A DNA stretch of 64,000 bases from Prauserella aidingensis. Its GTDB lineage: Bacteria > Actinomycetota > Actinomycetes > Mycobacteriales > Pseudonocardiaceae. Positions 34,236-41,974 of the stretch are shown here, one piece after another. The position numbers were made by a program, and so were the translations under genes. Position 1 is the first letter of the stretch, and every line of letters starts with the position of its first letter. A model generated the notes under the pieces. It ran no database searches. It was not told the origin of the DNA and was given only the letters and a program-made list of their open reading frames with translations. Where the stretch lies: contig NZ_JAMTCN010000001.1 of the NCBI RefSeq assembly GCF_024171865.1, forward strand, positions 124,001 to 188,000. Direction: 5' to 3'.

Positions 34236-35414
34236 TCACGACTGTTCGGTCTTCTCCTTCTCGTAGCGTTCCGTCATGGTCGCCACCGCCTGCAGCTGTG
34301 CAGCGGCGTAGTCCTCCCGTGTGCTACGGGCGCGCTGCTTCGCGGCGAGCGTCTGGTCCGCGTGCGAGACGGCCCCGCCCTGGAAGTGCGGCATGACGTG
34401 TTGGGCGATGAGCTCGTAGGAGCGTTTCGTCGCGGCCGGGTCGGCCCACTCGTGGGCGAGCAGCAGCATGCAGCCGAACCCGCCGGACTGGTCCCACAAC
34501 CGTTGCACCTGGGCGCGGGCGTCCTCCACGGTGCCGATCGCGCCGACACCGGCCTCGTTGATGAAGTCGATCATCTCGCGGAGGCGGTTGCCTTCGACGG
34601 CCATCTGCGGGAACGCCGCGGTCTTCTGGAAGTAGTCGAACCACGTCTCGATCCCGTACTCGACGTCCCGGTAGGCCTGCTCCCGTGTCTCGGCCACGTG
34701 CATCAGGCCGACGAGCCGCCAGTCGCGGCGCGACACGGTGTGGCCGTAGTGCGCCGCGCGTTCCTCGACGACGCCCCAGTGGTGGGCGAGTGCGTCGAAG
34801 CCGTCCTGCGTCATCGTCGCTCCGATCGACAGCAGTCCGGCGCCGTGGCGCCCTGCCAGCCGCGGTCCCGTCGGGGAGGCCACCGCGGCGACGGCGATGT
34901 CGAAACACGGCTCGGTGTACGGCCGCAGGTGCAGTCGCGCGTCGACGAGACTGTGCGTCCGTGTCTGTTCCGTGACGGTCTCGCCGCGCAGCAGCCGCAT
35001 GATGATGTCGAGATCGACCTCCATCAGTTCACGGGTGTCCGTCGGCGTGAGGCCCAGCATCATCGAGTCCGACGGCAGGGATCCCGGGCCGCAGCCGAGC
35101 ATCGTGCGCCCGCGCGTCAGGTGGTCGAGCAGCACCATGCGCTCGGCCACCCACAGCGGATTGTGATACGCGATCGACGTCACGCCGGTGCCCAGTTTGA
35201 TCCGCCGCGTCCGCTCGGCGGCCGCGGCGATGAAGATCTCCGGTGACGCGATCAGTTCGGTGCCCGCGGAATGGTGTTCGCCGATCCACGCCTCGTCGTA
35301 CCCGCACGCGTCCAGGTGTTCGACCAGCTCGAGGTCGCGCTGCAGTGCCAGCGTCGGGTTCTCGCCCGCGGGGTGGAACGGGGCGAGAAAGGTGCCGAAA
35401 CGCAGTCGATCCAT
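34236..35414 (-). CDS. Luciferase-like flavin-dependent monooxygenase (LimB-like)
   Basis: 392 residues with AAGGAGAG before the ATG. Bacterial-luciferase-like fold: RFGTFLAPFHPAGENPTLAL, YDEAWIGEHHSAG, SPEIFIAAAAERTRRIKLGT and AYHNPLWVAERMVLLDHLT near the N-terminus, then GPGSLPSDSMMLG. The pattern is close to limonene 1,2-monooxygenase LimB and related alkane or terpene enzymes that use FMNH2 from a separate reductase. It is divergent from alkB, and both are hydrocarbon-type oxygenases. Confidence 0.88.
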   Translation of the reverse strand: MDRLRFGTFLAPFHPAGENPTLALQRDLELVEHLDACGYDEAWIGEHHSAGTELIASPEIFIAAAAERTRRIKLGTGVTSIAYHNPLWVAERMVLLDHLTRGRTMLGCGPGSLPSDSMMLGLTPTDTRELMEVDLDIIMRLLRGETVTEQTRTHSLVDARLHLRPYTEPCFDIAVAAVASPTGPRLAGRHGAGLLSIGATMTQDGFDALAHHWGVVEERAAHYGHTVSRRDWRLVGLMHVAETREQAYRDVEYGIETWFDYFQKTAAFPQMAVEGNRLREMIDFINEAGVGAIGTVEDARAQVQRLWDQSGGFGCMLLLAHEWADPAATKRSYELIAQHVMPHFQGGAVSHADQTLAAKQRARSTREDYAAAQLQAVATMTERYEKEKTEQS

Positions 35415-35560
35415 GGGGCTCTCCTTGAGCTCGTGGTGCTCGGGCGATCCCTCCGAACGTAATCCGGATCACACCCGGCGACTGTCCAGATATTCGACAC
35501 CGCGACTCGCGGCCCGCTCGTTCGGGCGATGTACGCGCCGCTCCCTATTGTCCATGCCGC

Positions 35561-35585
35561 TTTACAAACTCTACGATTCTGTAAA
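35561..35585. promoter_or_regulatory. Operator-like dyad upstream of alkB
   Basis: A 25-base imperfect palindrome with outer arms TTTACA (35561-35566) and TGTAAA (35580-35585); 9 of 12 base pairs match across the centre. It ends 20 bases before the alkB ATG in an A/T-rich patch and is the likely site of the TetR (AlkX-type) regulator encoded just downstream of alkB. Confidence 0.6.
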
Positions 35586-35605
35586 TCGGATCGAGGAGGC
35601 ATGCG

Positions 35606-37102
35606 ATGAGTGACGCGACGGCAACGGTGCCCGCCGGCTCGACGGAGGAATGGACCGACCGCAAGCGGTACCTGTGGTTGATCGGCCTGGTCGTGCCGTC
35701 ATTGGTGTTCGTCGCGATCGGCCTGCACGCGGCCACGGGATGGGGTGTGTGGCTGTGGATCGGACCGATCGTGATCCTGGGGGTCGTGCCGCTGCTCGAC
35801 CTGGTGGCCGGACTGGACCGGAGCAATCCGCCGGACGACGTCATCGAACGGCTCGAAAGCGACCGCTACTACCGGTGGGTGACCTACGCGTTCCTGCCCA
35901 TCCAGTACGCGGGGTTCGTCGTCGCGCTGTGGCTGATCGCCCGTGGTGACCTGTCGGCCCTGGACGAGGTCGGGCTGGCGATCACGGTCGGCTGCGTGGG
36001 CGGTATCGGTATCAACACCGCGCACGAACTGGGGCACAAGAAGGAGAGCCACGAACGGTGGCTCTCGAAGATCGCGCTCGCACAGAGCTTCTACGGCCAC
36101 TTCTACATCGAGCACAACCGCGGCCACCACGTCCGTGTGGCCACGCCCGAGGATCCGGCGAGCAGCCGGGTGGGCGAGAGTTTCTACCGGTTCTGGCCGC
36201 GGACCGTCGTGGGTTCCCTGCGGTCGGCGTGGCGGCTCGAGCGCAAGCGCTACGCACGGCGCGACCGGCACCCGTACCGCATCGGCAACGACGTGCTCAA
36301 CGCGTGGCTCATGTCGGCGCTGCTGTGGGCGGCGATGGTCGTGTGGCTCGGGATCGGCGTCCTGCCGTACCTGCTGATCCAGGCGGTGGTCGGGTTCTCG
36401 CTGCTCGAGATCGTGAACTACATGGAGCACTACGGCATGCTGCGGCAGCTGCGCGGCACCCCGGGGCGCCGCCGTTACGAGCGCGTCGACCCCAGCCACA
36501 GCTGGAACTCGAACAACATCGCGACGAACGTCCTGCTGTATCACCTGCAACGGCACAGCGACCACCACGCGAATCCGGTCCGCCGCTACCAGACGTTGCG
36601 TGACTTCGCGGAATCGCCGGTGCTGCCCACCGGGTACGCCGGGATGATCGTGCTCGCACTGATTCCGCCGCTGTGGCGGCGCGTGATGGATCCGCGCGTG
36701 CTGGCCCACTTCGACGGCGACATCGCCCGCGCCAACATTCAGCCGAGCAAGCGGGAGAAAATCCTCGCCCGGTACGGCGGCGCAGGCGTGTCGGACACCG
36801 GCGCGGCGACCACCGTCACCGAGGCGACCCTCGAGAACGAGACGTCCCTCGAGAACACGGCCACGCGGGACACGGCCGAGGACTCGGCGACCGGGTCCGT
36901 CGCCGCCGACGTCCACGGCGAGGCCACCGAGGGCGGGATGTGTCCCGGCTGCGGCTACGTCTACGACGAGCGGACCGGTGATCCGAGGGAGGGCTTCCCG
37001 GCGGGCACTCCCTGGTCGGCGATCCCGGACTCGTGGTGCTGCCCTGACTGCGGTGTGCGCGAGAAGATCGACTTCGTCGCTCCGGGAAGGGTCGGCGCGT
37101 GA
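35606..37102 (+). CDS. alkB: Alkane 1-monooxygenase fused to rubredoxin
   Basis: 498 residues, GAGGAGG before the ATG. Residues 1-395 are a membrane di-iron hydroxylase with about six hydrophobic helices and the His boxes NTAHELGHK, EHNRGHH and LQRHSDHH, plus NYMEHYG. After an acidic Thr/Glu-rich linker (~395-440), residues ~441-492 are a rubredoxin with CPGCGYVYDE and WCCPDCGV, the two CxxC iron pairs. The fusion supplies electrons in cis for terminal hydroxylation of medium or long alkanes. Separate rubredoxin genes are usual elsewhere; fusions are known in some actinobacteria. A TetR gene follows 42 bases on. Confidence 0.95.
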   Translation: MSDATATVPAGSTEEWTDRKRYLWLIGLVVPSLVFVAIGLHAATGWGVWLWIGPIVILGVVPLLDLVAGLDRSNPPDDVIERLESDRYYRWVTYAFLPIQYAGFVVALWLIARGDLSALDEVGLAITVGCVGGIGINTAHELGHKKESHERWLSKIALAQSFYGHFYIEHNRGHHVRVATPEDPASSRVGESFYRFWPRTVVGSLRSAWRLERKRYARRDRHPYRIGNDVLNAWLMSALLWAAMVVWLGIGVLPYLLIQAVVGFSLLEIVNYMEHYGMLRQLRGTPGRRRYERVDPSHSWNSNNIATNVLLYHLQRHSDHHANPVRRYQTLRDFAESPVLPTGYAGMIVLALIPPLWRRVMDPRVLAHFDGDIARANIQPSKREKILARYGGAGVSDTGAATTVTEATLENETSLENTATRDTAEDSATGSVAADVHGEATEGGMCPGCGYVYDERTGDPREGFPAGTPWSAIPDSWCCPDCGVREKIDFVAPGRVGA

Positions 37103-37144
37103 GCCGGTTCGTGGCGGGCCGGGAGCACGGCGGGGACGCCTAGA

Positions 37145-37783
37145 ATGGCGATCATGGGTGACACTCTCGCGGCCGCGACGGCGGTCGGCGGTCAGTACCG
37201 GCAGCCGATCATCGTCGCGGCCGTCGAGATCACCGCGCGCGAGGGCTGGTCGGCGGTCACGATGGCCCGGCTGGCCGAGCGCATCGGGGTCAGCAGGCAG
37301 ACGGTCTACAACGAGGTCGGGTCGAAGACCGCGTTGGCCGAAGCCATGGTCGCCCGCGAGCTCGACCGGTTTCTCGCGCTCGTGCGCGGGGCGTTCGACC
37401 GCCACCCCGACGACCTTCCCGGCGCGATCTACGACGCCGTGCGCGGCGTGCTCGACCTCGCCGCCGACAACGTGCTGCTGCGTGCCGTCGCGTCGGCCAC
37501 CCACGGCGGGGACACGGAACTGCTGCCGCTGCTGACCACCCGCGCCGACACGCTCATCACCGAAGCGACGGCGATCCTCGCCGAGCGGGTGCGCTCCCAC
37601 CGGCCCGGACTGGGCGCCGAGCAGCTCGACGTGGCGGTCGACGTGCTCGTGCGTGCGGTCCTCAGCCACGTCATGCAGCCCTCCGACACGCCCGCGCGCA
37701 CCGCGGACGGGCTGGCGTGGCTGGCGGCAAGGGTGCTCGACGACGGTTCGTCGGGCGTTCCCCTGCGCTACGGCGGTCGCTGA
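37145..37783 (+). CDS. TetR-family regulator of the alkB locus (AlkX-like)
   Basis: 212 residues from the ATG at 37145 (another ATG at 37154). Helix-turn-helix: IIVAAVEITAREGWSAVTMA and RIGVSRQTVYNEVGSKTALA. It directly follows alkB-rubredoxin, the place of alkX-type TetR repressors in actinobacterial alkB loci, which sense fatty acids or alkanol products. The dyad before alkB is its probable target. Confidence 0.87.
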   Translation: MAIMGDTLAAATAVGGQYRQPIIVAAVEITAREGWSAVTMARLAERIGVSRQTVYNEVGSKTALAEAMVARELDRFLALVRGAFDRHPDDLPGAIYDAVRGVLDLAADNVLLRAVASATHGGDTELLPLLTTRADTLITEATAILAERVRSHRPGLGAEQLDVAVDVLVRAVLSHVMQPSDTPARTADGLAWLAARVLDDGSSGVPLRYGGR

Positions 37784-37806
37784 CCGGCCCGTCCGGGACC
37801 GGTCAG
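37780..37806. terminator. Compact hairpin overlapping two convergent stop codons
   Basis: Arms CTGACCGG (37780-37787) and CCGGTCAG (37799-37806) include the stop codons of the TetR gene and of the convergent response-regulator gene. It can stop transcription from both sides. Confidence 0.6.
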
Positions 37807-38489
37807 ACCACCCAGTGGTACCGGTGTTCGGGACGGCCCGCCGAGCCGTAACGCATCCGCAGCTCGGCACGTCCGTCGGAACACAGGTACTCGAGATACC
37901 GGCGCGCGGTGACGCGCGCGATCCCCGCACGTTCGGCGACCTCGACGGCCGACAGGTCGGCACCCGCCGTGCGCAGGGTGTCCGCGACCAGCCGGGCCGT
38001 CTCGGCGGTCAGCCCTTTCGGCAGCTCGCGCCGGCTGGCGGGTCGGTGGACGCCGAAGACGCTGTCCACGTCGCGCTGGGTGACCTCGTCGACGCCGGTC
38101 AGCGTGTTCCGAGTGGCGGCGAAGCGTTCCAGTTGGTCCCGCAGCGCGTCGAGGTCGAACGGCTTGATCAGATAGTAGACGGCGCCGCCGTGCATCGCCC
38201 TGCGTACGCTGTCGACGTCGCGCAATGCACTGACGACCAGCACGTCGACGGGCGCCGAACCGCCGGCACCGGTGCCGCCGCGCAGTCGCTGCAGTACGTC
38301 GATGCCCGACATGTCGGGCAGGTACAGATCCAGCAGGACCAGGTCCGGCCGGTGCGCCGCGACCGCCTCCAGTGCCGCCGAGCCGGTGTGCACGACGCCC
38401 GCCACGGCGAAACCGCGCATCGCGGCGACGCAGTCCGCGTGGTTGCGGGCCACCCGCGCGTCGTCGTCGACGACGAGTACGGACAGCAC
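37803..38489 (-). CDS. Response regulator, CitB/DcuR family
   Basis: 228 residues. Receiver domain with VLVVDDDARVARNHADCV, phospho-acceptor Asp in LVLLDLYLPDMSGIDVL and the conserved Lys in YYLIKPFDLDAL. The C-terminal output helix-turn-helix (VEVAERAGIARVTARRYLEYL) is of the CitB/DpiA type. The sensor kinase gene lies nine bases upstream on the same strand. With the citrate-family transporter next door, it probably activates tricarboxylate uptake. Confidence 0.92.
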   Translation of the reverse strand: MLSVLVVDDDARVARNHADCVAAMRGFAVAGVVHTGSAALEAVAAHRPDLVLLDLYLPDMSGIDVLQRLRGGTGAGGSAPVDVLVVSALRDVDSVRRAMHGGAVYYLIKPFDLDALRDQLERFAATRNTLTGVDEVTQRDVDSVFGVHRPASRRELPKGLTAETARLVADTLRTAGADLSAVEVAERAGIARVTARRYLEYLCSDGRAELRMRYGSAGRPEHRYHWVV

Positions 38490-38498
38490 TCGGGCACC

Positions 38499-40274
38499 TC
38501 ACCTCTCCTGGATCTCTGCGGCCGGGTTCGGGGCCGGCCGCACCCGCGCATCCTCCCGTACGGGAAGGAACGCGCTGAACACGGTCTCCTCGGTGGTGTC
38601 GACGTCGACCCAGCCGCCCCAACGCGCACATGCCTGCCGCACGAGCGCCAGGCCGAGCCCGCGCGGCCCGGAACCGTCCGGCGCGCGGTCCTTCGTGCTC
38701 ACACCCGGGGTGAACACGCTGTCACCGAGCTCGACGTCGATGCCCGGGCCCGCATCGGTCACGCGCACCTCGAGCAACCGGTGCTCGTCGTCGTGGAGCC
38801 GGACGAGCAGTTCGACCCAGCCGTCGGAACCGACCGCGTCGAGGGCGTTGTCGACGAGGTTGCCGACGACGAGCAGCACGTCGTCGCGCAGCCCCGGCGG
38901 CAGGGTCGCAGGCACGTCACTGAGCGCCGCGAGCTCGAAGTCCACACCCTGTTCGGAGGCCTGCGCCGACTTCGCCAGCACGAGCGCCGCCAACGCCGTG
39001 TCGGCCACGTGGTCCGAGACCCGGGTCGACGCCTCGGCCGTCGTGGCCGACAACTCGGCCAGGTACCGCCGTGCCTCCGTGACGGCTCCGAGGTCGAGCA
39101 TGCCGCCCACCGTGTGGATCCGGTTGGCGAACTCGTGGGTCTGGGCCCGCAGGCCGCCGACCACGGTCCTGACGCCGTCGAGCTCACCGCCCAGCCGCAC
39201 GAGCTCGGTGTGGTCGCGCAGGGTGACGAGTCTGCCCGTGCCCTGCGCGCCGATCCGCACGGCACGGTGTTCGCACACCAGGAGCCGGTCGCCTGCGGGC
39301 AGGAACACCTCGCCGTCGGTGTCCTCCTTGCCCTCCAGCATCGCGCGCAGGCGCGGATGGAGCCCGAGATCGGCAGGGGTTCGCCCGACGCAGTCGCCGG
39401 GCAGGCCGAGCATCGCGCGGGCCGAGTCGTTGGCCAGCAGCACGGCTCCGTCGGCGTCGGCCGCGAGGACGCCTTCGGAGATCGCGTACAGCAGCGCCTC
39501 CCTGCTCTCCAGCAGTTCGGTGATCTCCCGCGGTTCGAGGCCGTGTGTCTTGGCGCGGATCCTGCGCGAGATGAGCCACGCCCCGCCCGCACCGACGACG
39601 AGCGCGAGCAACAGCCCGGCGCCGATCGTGGGCAGCGTGCCTGCCGCCGCGAGCGAGACCCGCGAGGACAGCACGCCGACCGACACGTAGCCGACGACCT
39701 CGCCCGAGCGCGACTCGACCGGCACCCGGGTCCGCAGCGTCAGGCCGGCGGGGCCCCATTCGGTGCCCGTCCAGACGTTGCCCGCGAGGACCGGTGCGGG
39801 GTCGGTGTGTGGCCTGCCGCCGATCTCGTCCGGATCGGGATGGGAGTGGCGGATGCCGTCGGAGTCGACGATCACGACGTAGCGCACCTCGGCGGCGCGG
39901 CGGATCCGCTCGGCGAGGGAGGCGATCTCGCCGCGATGCCGGGGATCGGCGAGGTAGTCCCGCACCGTCGGCAGTTCGGCGACGGAGTGGGCCAGCGTCA
40001 GCGCGCGTTGCGTGTACTCGTCGCGCACCTCGCGGTACTGGTTGACCGTCCACAGTGCACCGGCGGCGAGCAGGGCGACGAGTAGCAGGAGCGTGATCGC
40101 GAGGAACAGGGAACCGGTCAGGGACAGGCGGGGACGGGTTCTCCCGGTGCGGCGCGCCCTCACCGCCGCCGCTCCTCGGGACTCACCGGCATCCGCGGAG
40201 CCCGGGAACTCGGCGAAGCCGGTGAAGCCGGTTCTGCGGCTGAGACCACTACGACCATTACCGATCCAATGCAC
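38499..40274 (-). CDS. Sensor histidine kinase, CitA/DcuS family
   Basis: 591 residues from a GTG at 40274; the first ~45 residues are basic and low-complexity, so a later start is possible. One membrane helix (LFLAITLLLLVALLAAGALW), an extracytoplasmic PAS-like sensor domain (~85-225), a second helix (TIGAGLLLALVVGAGGAWL), a cytoplasmic PAS domain (ALLYAISEGVLAADADGAVL), the Spo0B-type phospho-His helix RAQTHEFANRIHTVGGML, and an ATPase domain with NLVDNALDAVG and GPRGLGLALVRQ. This is the layout of citrate/C4-dicarboxylate sensors. It is divergent from the CitMHS transporter gene. Confidence 0.92.
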   Translation of the reverse strand: MHWIGNGRSGLSRRTGFTGFAEFPGSADAGESRGAAAVRARRTGRTRPRLSLTGSLFLAITLLLLVALLAAGALWTVNQYREVRDEYTQRALTLAHSVAELPTVRDYLADPRHRGEIASLAERIRRAAEVRYVVIVDSDGIRHSHPDPDEIGGRPHTDPAPVLAGNVWTGTEWGPAGLTLRTRVPVESRSGEVVGYVSVGVLSSRVSLAAAGTLPTIGAGLLLALVVGAGGAWLISRRIRAKTHGLEPREITELLESREALLYAISEGVLAADADGAVLLANDSARAMLGLPGDCVGRTPADLGLHPRLRAMLEGKEDTDGEVFLPAGDRLLVCEHRAVRIGAQGTGRLVTLRDHTELVRLGGELDGVRTVVGGLRAQTHEFANRIHTVGGMLDLGAVTEARRYLAELSATTAEASTRVSDHVADTALAALVLAKSAQASEQGVDFELAALSDVPATLPPGLRDDVLLVVGNLVDNALDAVGSDGWVELLVRLHDDEHRLLEVRVTDAGPGIDVELGDSVFTPGVSTKDRAPDGSGPRGLGLALVRQACARWGGWVDVDTTEETVFSAFLPVREDARVRPAPNPAAEIQER

Positions 40275-40399
40275 ACAACGCTCGTGGGCGCGGCCACGCC
40301 CGGTTCATGATGTCGCAAATCGCCGTACATCCGGGTGACACACCTCCTCGGGTCCGCGGCGGGCGAACTCGATGACCAACGGAGGCAGGAGACGCGCCC

Positions 40400-41863
40400 A
40401 TGCTCAGTATCGTCGGCTTCGGGGTGATCGCGGCGATAGCGACGCTGTTGATCCTCGGCCGGATCGCACCGGTGGTGGGGATGACCGTCATTCCGACGGT
40501 CGGCGCCTTCCTCGCCGGTTTCAACGCCGAGGAGATCGGCGAGTTCTTCGAATCGGGGCTCGCCTCGGTGCTCAACGTCGCCGTCATGCTGGTGTTCGCC
40601 ATCCTGTTCTTCGGCATCATGAACGACGTCCGGCTGTTCAACCCGCTGATCAACCTGATGGTGCGGATCAGCGGTGGCAACGTCGTCGGCGTCGCGATGG
40701 TCACCGTGATCATCGGCGTCGTGTGCCACCTCGACGGATCCGGTGCCACGTCGTACCTGATCGCGATCCCCGCGCTGCTCCCGCTGTACCGGCGCCTCGG
40801 GATGAGCCCGTACCTGCTGATGCTGCTGCTCAGCACCAGCATGGCCATTCTGAACATGTTGCCGTGGGGTGGCCCGGTGGGCCGAGCCGCCGCGAGCACC
40901 GGGCACGACCCGATCGCGCTGTGGCAGGAACTGATCCCGTTGCAGATCGTGGGCGTCGTGATGCTGCTGGGTATGGCCGCGCTGCTCGGGCTGCGGGAGA
41001 ACCGGAGGATCGCACGCGTCGCCGCGGCGGGAGACCCCGAACCCGAGCTCGCCCTCACGGCGGCCCCGTCGGCAGGCTCCGGTGGAGGCACCGATGTCGG
41101 CGGGCACGGACCCGACGTCGCCGCCGGCGGGCACGGCGGCGCCGTCGACACGCCTTCGGGACTGTCCGGAGGTACGGGCGACGCGGGGAACCCTGCGGCC
41201 CCGGGCGACGCGGATGCCGGCACCGGCGGGGACGCGGTGGCCGGAAAGCCGTACCGGCCCTGGTTCAACGGACCGCTGGTCCTGACGTTGCTGGGTGTCC
41301 TCGTGGCCGACGTGCTGCCGGCGGGACTGGTGTTCATGCTGGGTCTCAGCGCGGCACTCGTGGTGAACTACCCGAAGGTGTCCGACCAGATGGAACGCAT
41401 CCGCGCCCACGGCGGCGGTGCCCTCGGCACCGGCGCGATCATCCTCGCGGCCGGTTGTTTCCTCGGCGTGCTGGAGGAGTCCGGCATGCTGCGGTCGCTG
41501 GCGACCGACATGATCGCACTGCTGCCGGACGGCGTCGTGCCGTTCCTGCACCTCGTCGTCGGTGTGCTCGGGATGCCGTTCGAACTGGTGCTGAGCACCG
41601 ACGCGCACTACTTCGCGCTGCTGCCGCTCGTGCACGACGCGGCGACCCAGCTGGGCGTGGGCTCGACCACGGTCGTGTTCGCGGTGCTCATCGGCAACGT
41701 CATCGGGACGTACATCAGCCCGTTCAACGCCTCGGTGTGGCTCGGGATCGGACTCGCGGGCGTGGACATGGGCAAGCACATCCGCTACTCGTTCCTCCCG
41801 ATGTGGGGCTTCAGCATCGCGCTGCTCGCCGTCGCGGTGCCGCTCGGGATCGTCGCGTTGTAG
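40400..41863 (+). CDS. CitMHS-family divalent-metal:citrate transporter
   Basis: 487 residues, AGGAGGCAGGAG before the ATG. About a dozen hydrophobic segments; family stretches include GRIAPVVGMTVIPTVGAFLA, VCHLDGSGATSYLIAIPALL, NMLPWGGPVGRAA and LIGNVIGTYISPFNASVWLG. CitMHS proteins import citrate complexed to Mg, Ca or other metals. A glycine/alanine-rich hydrophilic loop of ~80 residues (about 212-290) separates the two halves and is longer than usual. Control by the divergent CitA/CitB-like pair is likely. Confidence 0.92.
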   Translation: MLSIVGFGVIAAIATLLILGRIAPVVGMTVIPTVGAFLAGFNAEEIGEFFESGLASVLNVAVMLVFAILFFGIMNDVRLFNPLINLMVRISGGNVVGVAMVTVIIGVVCHLDGSGATSYLIAIPALLPLYRRLGMSPYLLMLLLSTSMAILNMLPWGGPVGRAAASTGHDPIALWQELIPLQIVGVVMLLGMAALLGLRENRRIARVAAAGDPEPELALTAAPSAGSGGGTDVGGHGPDVAAGGHGGAVDTPSGLSGGTGDAGNPAAPGDADAGTGGDAVAGKPYRPWFNGPLVLTLLGVLVADVLPAGLVFMLGLSAALVVNYPKVSDQMERIRAHGGGALGTGAIILAAGCFLGVLEESGMLRSLATDMIALLPDGVVPFLHLVVGVLGMPFELVLSTDAHYFALLPLVHDAATQLGVGSTTVVFAVLIGNVIGTYISPFNASVWLGIGLAGVDMGKHIRYSFLPMWGFSIALLAVAVPLGIVAL

Positions 41864-41923
41864 GAGTCGGGGCCGGGTGCTGCGGCAGGAAGGAACCGGT
41901 CGTGTCGCGATCGACCCGTCACT

Positions 41924-41960
41924 GTGGGCGGGCCTCCGGGGGTTCCGGAGACCCGCCCAC
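41924..41960. terminator. Bidirectional hairpin terminator
   Basis: Sixteen-base arms GTGGGCGGGCCTCCGG (41924-41939) and CCGGAGACCCGCCCAC (41945-41960) with one mismatch and a five-base loop, between the convergent transporter and molybdenum hydroxylase genes. Confidence 0.78.
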
Positions 41961-41974
41961 GGCTCGCGCGGGTC

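Noticed and set aside
35699-37963. Long minus-strand frame opposite alkB and its TetR gene
   Set aside because: Crosses a convergent terminator and two real genes, with no recognisable protein features.
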